Of a stretch of DNA of 11,800 nt, positions 6,647-11,800 are shown piece by piece. Under the pieces are notes generated by a model. The model saw only the letters and a list, made by a program, of their open reading frames with translations. It made no database searches and had not been told where the DNA came from. The first letter of the stretch is position 1. Every line of letters begins with the position of its first letter. The position numbers were made by a program, and so were the translations under genes. This DNA comes from Actinomycetota bacterium. Lineage in GTDB: Bacteria; Actinomycetota; Actinomycetes; JACCUZ01. Location: assembly GCA_030841195.1 (NCBI GenBank), contig JAVEDA010000396.1, positions 1 through 11,800 of the forward strand. Direction: 5' to 3'.

Positions 6647-7665
6647 CGGGTGACGACCGGCAGCTCATGGCACGGGTCGCGGCGCTCGCCGCGCCCGCGG
6701 TCGCCGTGACGCTGCTCGCCACCATGCCGCTGGTCGGCTACACGATGCAGCAGGTCGGCGCCTGGGCCGCCGTCGTCGTGCCCGGCGTGGTTGGCGCCTC
6801 TGCGGCGGCGTGGTTCCTCCCGTGGCGGCGCTGGCCCGACCGGGCACTGCTGGCGGTCCCGCTGGGCGCCTGGGCCTGCCTGGCCGTGCTGGGCCTGGCC
6901 TCGCACGGTCAGGCGGCACCCTTCGCCGGCTACAGCGGTCTGCTGTTCCTGTTCATCGGCCTGACCCAGCGGCCCTGGACCTCGCTGCTCCTGCTGCCGG
7001 TCGCGGTGTCCGTCCACGTGGTGATGTACGGCGGTCCCACTGCCGAGCTGGCCGCCCGGCTGCCCATCTCCATCACCGTCTGGGTGGCCACCGCCGAGGT
7101 GATCGCCCGGTACCGGGTGCAGACCGGAGTGGAGTTCGCCGGGCTGGAGCGGCGCGCACACGTGGACCCACTGACCGGGTGCGGAAACCGCTACGACCTC
7201 TCCCGCATGCTCGCCGCCCTGCGCCCTGGCGACGCGGTGGTGCTGCTCGACCTGGACCACTTCAAGCGGCTGAACGACACGGCCGGGCACGCTGCCGGGG
7301 ACGACGTGCTGCGCGAGACCGGCGCACTGCTGCGTCAGGTCGCACGGCGAGAGGACAGCGTCATCAGGTACGGCGGCGAGGAGTTCCTGGTGCTGCTTCC
7401 CGGCGCCGGCGAGGCGGGCGCGACCAGCTTCGACGCCCGCCTACGGGCAGCCTGGGCCGACGTCCAGCCGCACGTGACCTTCTCCACCGGCATCGCCGTG
7501 GTCGATGCCGCGACGACCGGCGGCGCGACGGCGGTCGCCCACGCCGACGAAGCCCTCTACGCCGCCAAGGCGGCCGGCCGGGCCCGGGCGACCTCGTGGC
7601 GAGCCGACTTGTTCGGTTCGACGCTCCAGCAGGCTGACCCAGGTGTCCCTGCCTTGCGTCGGTGA
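6634..7665 (+). CDS. Membrane-bound diguanylate cyclase (GGDEF domain)
   Basis: This 343-residue protein makes c-di-GMP from two GTP. Residues about 12-160 contain roughly five to six hydrophobic segments (for example 14-35, 42-62, 71-90, 101-110, 116-131, 143-156) forming an integral-membrane sensor without a recognisable named domain. A short linker leads to the GGDEF domain at about 172-320. It begins with DPLTGCGNR (178-186) and has the metal-binding D206/D208 region (LLDLDHFK) and the active-site GGEEF at 247-251. RRED (238-241), five residues before GGEEF, fits the RxxD inhibitory site, so product inhibition is likely. HADEALYAAKAAGR (303-316) is the usual C-terminal helix. Start choice is uncertain: ATG 6634, 6637 or 6667, none with a good Shine-Dalgarno. 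The gene stands alone, 90 bp after the SRPBCC gene and 20 bp before tRNA-Arg. Confidence 0.93.
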   Translation: MMFRAGDDRQLMARVAALAAPAVAVTLLATMPLVGYTMQQVGAWAAVVVPGVVGASAAAWFLPWRRWPDRALLAVPLGAWACLAVLGLASHGQAAPFAGYSGLLFLFIGLTQRPWTSLLLLPVAVSVHVVMYGGPTAELAARLPISITVWVATAEVIARYRVQTGVEFAGLERRAHVDPLTGCGNRYDLSRMLAALRPGDAVVLLDLDHFKRLNDTAGHAAGDDVLRETGALLRQVARREDSVIRYGGEEFLVLLPGAGEAGATSFDARLRAAWADVQPHVTFSTGIAVVDAATTGGATAVAHADEALYAAKAAGRARATSWRADLFGSTLQQADPGVPALRR

Positions 7666-7685
7666 ACCGTTACCGTTGAGCTCCC

Positions 7686-7758
7686 GCGCCCGTAGCTCAG
7701 CGGATAGAGCGACTGCCTTCTAAGCAGTTGGTCGCAGGTTCGATCCCTGCCGGGCGCG
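7686..7758 (+). tRNA. tRNA-Arg (anticodon TCT)
   Basis: The cloverleaf is complete. The 7-bp acceptor stem is GCGCCCG (7686-7692) with CGGGCGC (7751-7757) and discriminator G7758. The D-stem is GCTC/GAGC, and the anticodon stem ACTGC/GCAGT has loop CTTCTAA (anticodon TCT, reads AGA/AGG). The T-stem GCAGG/CCTGC has loop TTCGATC. CCA is not encoded. TACCGT at 7671-7676 is a possible -10 element but has no clear -35. Confidence 0.96.
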
Positions 7759-7764
7759 CTGCAC

Positions 7765-7785
7765 ACGCCGGCCGTCGGCCGGTGT
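7765..7785. terminator. Bidirectional terminator between tRNA-Arg and the small minus-strand genes
   Basis: A 9-bp stem with a GTC loop is formed by 7765-7773 and 7777-7785 (core CCGGCC-GTC-GGCCGG, one G-T pair further out). It lies 7 nt after the tRNA and touches the stop codon (7787-7785) of the convergent small gene. Its position between convergent transcripts suits a shared terminator. No T-run is present on either side. Confidence 0.6.
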
Positions 7786-7970
7786 CAGTCGGTCGTCTGG
7801 TCGAGCTGCCTCAGCTGTTCGAGGTTCTTGGCGATCCGGAGCTTCGCTTCCTGCTGGGCCCGGGTGGCGACGAGGAACTCCGCGGCCTCGAGCCGGACGG
7901 CCTCGGACTGGTGGCTGACCCGCAAGCCGTAGGCCTCGACGTCCTGCTCGTCAGGGTCGTGCTCGTCCAT
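7785..7970 (-). CDS. Small uncharacterised protein, paralog of the neighbour at 8056-8325
   Basis: This is a 61-residue soluble protein that I do not assign to a known family. The start is ATG 7970, preceded by an excellent Shine-Dalgarno GGAGG 5 nt upstream. Extending further upstream would cross it without support. The N-terminus is acidic (MDEHDPDEQDVEAYG). Then comes the core YGLRV (14-18), four variable residues, EAVRLEAAEFL (23-33), and a charged, probably helical tail rich in Gln, Lys, Leu and Arg ending RQLDQTTD. The same core in the same spacing occurs in the next gene, including a 25-bp stretch of identical DNA (7882-7906 and 8153-8177), so the two arose by duplication. There is no signal peptide, membrane segment or Cys/His cluster. 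It is probably cotranscribed with the upstream paralog, 85 bp away. Confidence 0.75.
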   Translation of the reverse strand: MDEHDPDEQDVEAYGLRVSHQSEAVRLEAAEFLVATRAQQEAKLRIAKNLEQLRQLDQTTD

Positions 7971-8040
7971 GGTCGCCTCCGGTCGCACCACCAGCGTGCT
8001 CCTGCTCTCCGCTGAGGGCAAACGACCTCGGCCGGTCCTG

Positions 8041-8068
8041 GTCACGGGTCGAGCGTCACGGGTCGAGC
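8041..8068. repeat. Exact 14-bp tandem duplication across a stop codon
   Basis: GTCACGGGTCGAGC occurs twice in a row (8041-8054 and 8055-8068). On the minus strand the first copy read encodes the C-terminal codons and stop of the 89-residue protein, and the second lies directly after the stop. It is a simple slippage-type duplication. Because the stop codon lies in the first copy read, the protein end is unchanged. Confidence 0.9.
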
Positions 8069-8325
8069 CGGGCCTGCTCCCGCATCCGCGCCATCACCCT
8101 GGCCAGCCGGCGCCGCGACGACTGCTGGACCTGCGACGGCATCAGGAAGTCGGCGGCCTCGAGCCGGACGGCCTCGGTCTCCCAGCCGACCCGGAGCCCG
8201 TACTCGACCGGTTCGACGTACGGGACGTCGCCGCTGCCGACCGGCGCCGCCACGTCGGCGACCGGCAGCTCCGGTTCGCGGTCGTGCTGGACCTCGAGCC
8301 GGTCCCTGCGGACCCGTGCGGTCAT
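8056..8325 (-). CDS. Small uncharacterised protein, paralog of the neighbour at 7785-7970
   Basis: This is an 89-residue soluble protein without a recognised family. ATG 8325 is chosen because GGGGG lies 6 nt upstream. A TTG at 8352 in the same frame is possible but would add only nine unsupported residues. The N-terminal 40 residues (basic MTARVRRDRL, then acidic and Pro/Val-rich) have no counterpart in the paralog. From residue 42 it matches: YGLRV (42-46), four residues, EAVRLEAADFL (51-61), then a QQ pair and an Arg-rich predicted helix ending REQARLDP. The conserved block looks like a short amphipathic helix after a beta-turn, but no function can be given. The gene is the first of the minus-strand pair. 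Its promoter is probably in 8326-8440, divergent from orn. Confidence 0.72.
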   Translation of the reverse strand: MTARVRRDRLEVQHDREPELPVADVAAPVGSGDVPYVEPVEYGLRVGWETEAVRLEAADFLMPSQVQQSSRRRLARVMARMREQARLDP

Positions 8326-8399
8326 GTCGATCCCCCGATCGAAGTTGTGCAACTGCCCCCATGGTGCGCCTCGGCGGGCCTCGACTACCCCGACGCACC

Positions 8400-8425
8400 G
8401 TCACGAACAGGTAATATTTCGTCAC
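8400..8425. promoter_or_regulatory. AT-rich imperfect inverted repeat in the small-gene/orn divergent region
   Basis: GTCACGAA (8400-8407) and TTCGTCAC (8418-8425) are inverted with one mismatch around GGTAATAT, the most AT-rich patch nearby. A third GTCAC lies at 8440-8444, so the GTCAC copies are 21 and 19 bp apart, close to two helical turns. It lies in the 224-bp gap between the divergent starts at 8325 and 8550. An operator or promoter for the small-protein pair is plausible. No clean -35 was found on either strand. Confidence 0.35.
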
Positions 8426-8536
8426 ACCCTGTAACGGCAGTCACATCCGCTCCGGTCCGGCCGCGAGCCGGCCCAGAACGGCGAGTGTCGGCGAGGGTGT
8501 CGGCGTACGACGGGGCCGTCGGTCCTGGCCGCCCTC

Positions 8537-8542
8537 TAGGGT
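8537..8542 (+). promoter_or_regulatory. Candidate -10 of orn, leaderless spacing
   Basis: TAGGGT fits the TANNNT -10 pattern and ends 7 nt before the orn ATG at 8550. There is no Shine-Dalgarno in the gap (GACCGCC). The same spacing is seen before the ArsR and RNase J genes. No strong -35 is visible. Confidence 0.4.
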
Positions 8543-8549
8543 GACCGCC

Positions 8550-9164
8550 ATGACCGACCGCAACGACAAGATGGTCTGGATCGACTGCGAGATGACCGGC
8601 CTCGACCTGGGCAAGGACGCCCTGGTGGAGGTGGCGGCGCTGGTGACCGACGCCGAGCTCAACGTCCTCGGCGACGGAGTCGACGTCGTGATCAAGCCGC
8701 CGCAGGATTCCGTGGACCAGATGCTCGACGTCGTGCGGGACATGCACACGTCGTCCGGCCTGCTGACCGAGCTGGCAGCCGGCGTCACCCTCGAGGACGC
8801 GGAGGCGCAGGTCCTCGCGTACGTCCGCGAGCACGTGCCGCTCCCCCGGAAGGCGCCGCTCGCGGGCAACACCGTCTACGTCGACCGCGGCTTCATCAAC
8901 CGGGACATGCCGACCCTCGACGAGCACCTGCACTACCGGCTGGTCGATGTGTCCTCGATCAAGGAGCTGGTCCGGCGCTGGTTCCCCCGCGTCTACTTCA
9001 ACTCCCCGGCGAAGCACGGCGGTCACCGCGCGCTGGCTGACATCCGGGAGAGCATCGAGGAGCTCAAGTTCTACCGGCAGGCGGTCTTCGTGCCGCAGCC
9101 TGGGCCGGACTCCGACGCGGTCAAGGCACTCGCCGCCCAGTTCGTGCTGGCTCCGGACGCCTGA
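8550..9164 (+). CDS. orn: Oligoribonuclease (DEDDh 3'-5' exoribonuclease)
   Basis: This 204-residue protein degrades 2-5 nt RNA fragments to mononucleotides, and in c-di-GMP-using bacteria also the pGpG intermediate. The four acidic residues and the general-base His are in their family positions: D12 and E14 in WIDCEMTGLD, D112 in YVDRGF, H159 in KHGGHRALADI and D164 shortly after. The length is slightly above the ~180 residues of E. coli Orn because of a C-terminal extension (PQPGPDSDAVKALAAQFVLAPDA). The start is ATG 8550. A GTG at 8541 would overlap the candidate -10. The order orn then tRNA-His is also known from other actinobacteria. It stands alone between the divergent small genes and the tRNA. 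A hairpin follows 17 nt after its stop. Confidence 0.97.
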   Translation: MTDRNDKMVWIDCEMTGLDLGKDALVEVAALVTDAELNVLGDGVDVVIKPPQDSVDQMLDVVRDMHTSSGLLTELAAGVTLEDAEAQVLAYVREHVPLPRKAPLAGNTVYVDRGFINRDMPTLDEHLHYRLVDVSSIKELVRRWFPRVYFNSPAKHGGHRALADIRESIEELKFYRQAVFVPQPGPDSDAVKALAAQFVLAPDA

Positions 9165-9181
9165 CCACCGGTGGGCCGGGC

Positions 9182-9196
9182 GGGACCTGCGGTCCC
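9182..9196 (+). terminator. Putative orn terminator hairpin
   Basis: GGGACC-TGC-GGTCCC is a perfect 6-bp stem with a 3-nt loop, 17 nt after the orn stop. TGTATGATT follows, only weakly T-rich. A separate palindrome CCACCGGTGG (9165-9174) directly follows the stop. The hairpin overlaps the promoter area of tRNA-His, so its role in termination is inferred from position. Confidence 0.5.
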
Positions 9197-9198
9197 TG

Positions 9199-9204
9199 TA
9201 TGAT
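9199..9204 (+). promoter_or_regulatory. -10 element of the tRNA-His promoter
   Basis: TATGAT differs from the consensus TATAAT at one position and lies 27 nt before the tRNA, leaving a short 5' leader to be removed by RNase P. The -35 region is GC-rich and not convincing. Confidence 0.5.
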
Positions 9205-9231
9205 TCACGCGCCGTGAGAGCGGTGCACGTG

Positions 9232-9307
9232 GTGGGTGTAGCTCAGCTGGTAGAGCACCTGGTTGTGGTCCAGGGGGCCGCGGGTTCAAGTCCCGTCACT
9301 CACCCCA
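9232..9307 (+). tRNA. tRNA-His (anticodon GTG)
   Basis: The acceptor stem GTGGGTG (9232-9238) pairs with CACTCAC (9297-9303), with one G-T pair. The discriminator is C9304 and CCA is encoded (9305-9307). G9231 immediately before the stem can pair with C9304 and supplies the G-1 typical of tRNA-His. The D-stem is GCTC/GAGC. The anticodon stem CCTGG/CCAGG has loop TTGTGGT (anticodon GTG). The T-loop is TTCAAGT. Confidence 0.97.
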
Positions 9308-9349
9308 CGCTTGCTTGACGACTGGTCACCCGCGGTTGGGAGACGGGAC

Positions 9350-9793
9350 ATGGGGAGCGGCCGACGGCTCGGCGTCGGGTTGTTGCTCGTCGCGGTTGCG
9401 GCGCTGTCGCTGATCGGGTGCAGCGGCGACGACAAGCCGTCCCTGTCCGAGCAGCTGGCCCACTACACCGACTCGGGTGACGGCTGCCAGCAAGTCGTCT
9501 CCGCGATCTCCTACGCGGACACGTCTCTCAAGCCCGCCGGCCAGGAGCGGTACGTGACCTGGACCGACGAGGTGCGGAGCAAGATCTCGGCGGTCAGCGG
9601 CACCGTCGCCCTCGAGGTCAGGGACTTCCCGTCCAAGCGGGCGCTCGACCAGGCCCGACGGACCGCGCGGCTGGCCGACCGCACGGCCGCCGCCGGGGTG
9701 CCGACAGCGAAGCGGGTCCGGCTGCTGCAGGAGTACCGACGCGAGGCTGCCGAGATGGTGGTCGTCTGCGCGAGGCTGGTCGGCGACAGCTGA
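9350..9793 (+). CDS. Small putative lipoprotein of unknown function
   Basis: This 147-residue protein starts at ATG 9350 with GGGAGACGGGAC just upstream. The same frame is open further left but would run into tRNA-His. Residues 1-24 form a lipoprotein signal: GRR basic start, hydrophobic GVGLLLVAVAALSLIG, then a lipobox LIGC with the modified Cys at 24, followed by SGDD. The mature part is helical and charged, with two further Cys (GCQQ near 46 and VVCAR near the end) that could form a disulfide outside the membrane. I recognise no domain. It is about 42 bp after tRNA-His and may be read from that transcript. RNase J follows 69 bp later, probably with its own promoter. Confidence 0.8.
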   Translation: MGSGRRLGVGLLLVAVAALSLIGCSGDDKPSLSEQLAHYTDSGDGCQQVVSAISYADTSLKPAGQERYVTWTDEVRSKISAVSGTVALEVRDFPSKRALDQARRTARLADRTAAAGVPTAKRVRLLQEYRREAAEMVVVCARLVGDS

Positions 9794-9850
9794 GTTGCCG
9801 GTACGCCGGGGTACAGCCTCCGTCGTACGAGATGCTCTGTGGCGAGCCCG

Positions 9851-9856
9851 TAGAGT
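9851..9856 (+). promoter_or_regulatory. Candidate -10 of the RNase J gene, leaderless spacing
   Basis: TAGAGT fits TANNNT and ends 6 nt before the GTG at 9863, the same distance as in the ArsR promoter (5678-5683 to 5690). The gap CGAGGC contains only a GAGG, one nt from the start and so too close to act as Shine-Dalgarno. No convincing -35 is visible. Confidence 0.4.
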
Positions 9857-9862
9857 CGAGGC

Positions 9863-11548
9863 GTGAGCCACCCCCACCCCGAGCTCGGCCCACCCCCCAG
9901 TCTTCCGAAGGGCGCGCTGCGTGTCGTCGCCCTCGGCGGCCTGGGCGAGGTCGGCCGCAACATGACGGTCTTCGAACACGCGGGGCGGCTGCTCGTCGTC
10001 GACTGCGGCGTGCTGTTCCCGGAGGAGACGCAGCCCGGCGTCGACGTGATCCTGCCGGACTTCACCTGGATCCGGGACCGGCTGGACAAGATCGAGGCCA
10101 TCGTCCTCACCCACGGGCACGAGGACCACATCGGCGGCGTGCCCTACCTGCTGCGCGAGCGCGCCGACATCCCCGTGGTGGGCTCGAAGCTGACGCTGGC
10201 CTTCATCGCGGCCAAGCTCAAGGAGCACCGGATCACGCCGGTGACCCGCGAGGTGGCCGAAGGACAGCGGGAGCGGTTCGGGCCGTTCGACTGCGAGTTC
10301 GTCGCGGTCAACCACTCGATCCCGGACGGCCTGGCCGTTGCCATCCGCACCGCGGCGGGACTCGTGCTGCACACCGGCGACTTCAAGATGGACCAGTTCC
10401 CGCTGGACGACCGGATCACCGACCTGCGCGCCTTCGCGCGGCTCGGCGAGGAGGGTGTCGACCTCTTCCTCACCGACTCGACGAACGCCGAGGTGCCGGG
10501 CTTCACGACCTCCGAGCGCGAGCTGGCGCCGGCGATCCAGGAGGTCTTCCGGACCGCGCCGCGTCGCATCATCGTGTCCAGCTTCGCCAGTCACGTGCAC
10601 CGCATCCAGCAGGTGCTCGACGCCGCGGACGACCACGGTCGCAAGGTCGCCTTCGTGGGCCGGTCGATGGTGCGCAACATGGGCATCGCCCGCGACCTCG
10701 GCTACCTGAAGATCCCGAAGGGTCTCGTGGTCGACCTCAAGGTGCTGGAGAAGCTCGCGGACGACAAGATCGTGCTGGTCTGCACCGGGTCGCAGGGCGA
10801 GCCGATGGCGGCGCTGTCCCGGATGGCCAACCGCGACCACATGATCCGCATCGGCAAGGGCGACACCGTGCTGCTCGCCAGCTCGCTGATCCCCGGCAAC
10901 GAGAACGCCATCTACCGCGTCATCAACGCGCTCACCCGTTGGGGCGCCAATGTCGTGCACAAGGGCAACGCCAAGGTGCACGTGTCGGGCCACGCGAGCG
11001 CGGGCGAGCTCGTGTACTGCTACAACATCGTGCAGCCGTCCAACGTCATGCCGGTGCACGGCGAGTGGCGGCACCTGACCGCCAACGGAGCGCTCGCGGT
11101 GCGCACCGGTGTCCCGGTCGAGAACGTCGTGCTCGCCGAGGACGGCGTCGTCGTGGACCTGGTCGACGGCAAGGCCATCATCACCGGCAAGGTGCCCGCC
11201 GGCCTGGTCTACGTCGACGGCATGACGGTCGGCGGCGCCACCGAGGCCTCGCTGAAGGACCGGCGCACGCTGGCCGAAGAGGGCTTCATCACGGTCGTCC
11301 TGCTCGTCGACGCCGACACCGGTGCGCTGGCGGAGCCGCCGGACTTCCTGGCCCGCGGCTTCGTGCACGACGACTCCACCTTCGACGCCGTCGTGCCGCT
11401 GATCGAGAAGGCTCTGGCCAAGGCTGCCCAGGAGGGCATCGGCGAGCAGCACCAGCTCGAGCAGCTGGTGCATCGCACCGTGAGTCGGTGGGCCCGCGAC
11501 GCCTACCGGCGCAGCCCGATCGTGCTGCCGATCATCATCGACGCCTGA
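9863..11548 (+). CDS. rnj: Ribonuclease J (metallo-beta-lactamase/beta-CASP)
   Basis: This 561-residue protein is an endonuclease and 5'-3' exonuclease acting in mRNA decay and rRNA maturation in the cytoplasm. The metallo-beta-lactamase motif HGHEDHIGG is at 84-92 (H84, H86, D88 and H89 bind two metals), with further ligand candidates H151 (NHSIPDG) and D173 (HTGDFK). The beta-CASP part includes TDSTNAE (204-210), SSFASHVHR (239-247), CTGSQGEP (307-314), SGHAS (375-379) and MPVHGE (396-401). The C-terminal domain (about 450-561) with the SRWARDAYRRSPIVLP end is present, so the gene is full length. GTG 9863 is chosen because it follows the candidate -10 and gives the usual short N-terminus before LRVVALGGLGEVGRN. 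No dapA is found immediately upstream, unlike in many actinobacteria. A convergent gene begins 24 bp after its stop. Confidence 0.97.
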   Translation: MSHPHPELGPPPSLPKGALRVVALGGLGEVGRNMTVFEHAGRLLVVDCGVLFPEETQPGVDVILPDFTWIRDRLDKIEAIVLTHGHEDHIGGVPYLLRERADIPVVGSKLTLAFIAAKLKEHRITPVTREVAEGQRERFGPFDCEFVAVNHSIPDGLAVAIRTAAGLVLHTGDFKMDQFPLDDRITDLRAFARLGEEGVDLFLTDSTNAEVPGFTTSERELAPAIQEVFRTAPRRIIVSSFASHVHRIQQVLDAADDHGRKVAFVGRSMVRNMGIARDLGYLKIPKGLVVDLKVLEKLADDKIVLVCTGSQGEPMAALSRMANRDHMIRIGKGDTVLLASSLIPGNENAIYRVINALTRWGANVVHKGNAKVHVSGHASAGELVYCYNIVQPSNVMPVHGEWRHLTANGALAVRTGVPVENVVLAEDGVVVDLVDGKAIITGKVPAGLVYVDGMTVGGATEASLKDRRTLAEEGFITVVLLVDADTGALAEPPDFLARGFVHDDSTFDAVVPLIEKALAKAAQEGIGEQHQLEQLVHRTVSRWARDAYRRSPIVLPIIIDA

Positions 11549-11572
11549 GGCACGGCGGGAGGGTGTCGCCCG

Positions 11573-11800
11573 TCAGCCGGGCTGCACCGTCAGGTGGTGC
11601 GGGTCGGCCAGGTGCAGCTTCTTCGCGTGGTACATGGCCCGGTCGGCAGCCGCGAAGAGCAGCCGGGCCGAGCCGACCTGGCCCCGGGTGCTCGCGATCC
11701 CGCAGCTGACTCCGGCGGCGTGGGGCAGGTCTACTACCTCCGCCGCGAACCGGCGTACGGCGGCGTCGACGGCGGCGAGATCGGACGTCGGCACCAGCAG
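11573..11800 (-). CDS. GGDEF-domain protein, C-terminal part (runs off the window)
   Basis: The frame is open from the right edge to the TGA at 11575-11573, giving the last 75 residues. It starts LLVPTSDLAAVDAAVRRFA, which is what directly follows the GGDEF motif in these domains. It continues with the GVSCGIAS strand and the terminal helix LLFAAADRAMYHAKKLH. The catalytic GGDEF motif itself should lie just outside the window, so activity cannot be judged. This is a second GGDEF protein, clearly different from the one at 6634-7665. It is convergent with rnj. Confidence 0.85.
   Translation of the reverse strand: MLVPTSDLAAVDAAVRRFAAEVVDLPHAAGVSCGIASTRGQVGSARLLFAAADRAMYHAKKLHLADPHHLTVQPG

Noticed and set aside
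7686..7758. tRNA-Arg as an integration site
   Set aside because: No integrase, no duplicated tRNA 3' end and no change in composition are visible nearby.
9326..11473. 715-codon minus-strand frame opposite the lipoprotein and RNase J genes
   Set aside because: The plus strand has complete RNase J motifs and a lipobox. The minus frame is low complexity (His, Asp, Val, Arg) without a domain.
11549..11572. Terminator between rnj and the convergent GGDEF gene
   Set aside because: Only short, weak pairings (4 bp) are found in this 24-bp gap, not enough to support a call.

Overview
The window is very GC-rich DNA with strong G/C bias at third codon positions, GTG starts, several apparently leaderless genes and an oligoribonuclease/tRNA-His/RNase J neighbourhood. 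All of this points to a chromosomal segment of an actinobacterium (Actinomycetota). I cannot place it below class. No transposase, integrase, CRISPR array, phage gene or rRNA is visible. Most of the window is ordinary housekeeping and regulatory content, with a few unexplained structured or duplicated elements.

Left part (1-4180, all minus strand). Two adjacent membrane-associated P-loop GTPases (2450-4180, then 801-2453) overlap by ATGA and resemble the YfjP/dynamin-like pairs of actinobacteria. Downstream, on the same strand, is the 5' part of a single-stranded DNA-binding protein gene cut by the window edge (292-1). The roughly 510 bp between the last GTPase and ssb is non-coding. It holds two tandem copies of a 163-bp element, each with a palindrome and two hairpins, plus another hairpin nearer ssb.

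Middle (4253-7665, plus strand). A divergent gene encodes a secreted short M1 zinc metallopeptidase. Next comes an ArsR-type repressor whose promoter holds a perfect inverted repeat and which appears to be leaderless. It is translationally coupled to an SRPBCC/AHSA1 protein. A membrane diguanylate cyclase with an intact GGEEF site and RxxD inhibitory site follows, after a leader with nested inverted repeats.

Right part (7686-11800). tRNA-Arg(TCT) faces, across a shared hairpin, two small minus-strand genes that are paralogs of each other and belong to no family I recognise. On the plus strand follow orn (oligoribonuclease, DEDDh), tRNA-His(GTG), a small lipoprotein and rnj (RNase J). The window ends in the C-terminal piece of a second GGDEF protein on the minus strand. 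Orn and RNase J form an RNA-turnover neighbourhood. Orn also degrades pGpG, the product of c-di-GMP linearisation, so the two GGDEF genes flanking it are functionally relevant, although no operon link is visible.

The best candidates for new biology are the tandem structured repeat behind the GTPase pair, the paralogous small-protein pair, and the start-codon-spanning inverted repeats of the diguanylate cyclase gene. Nothing here is a clear new multi-gene system.
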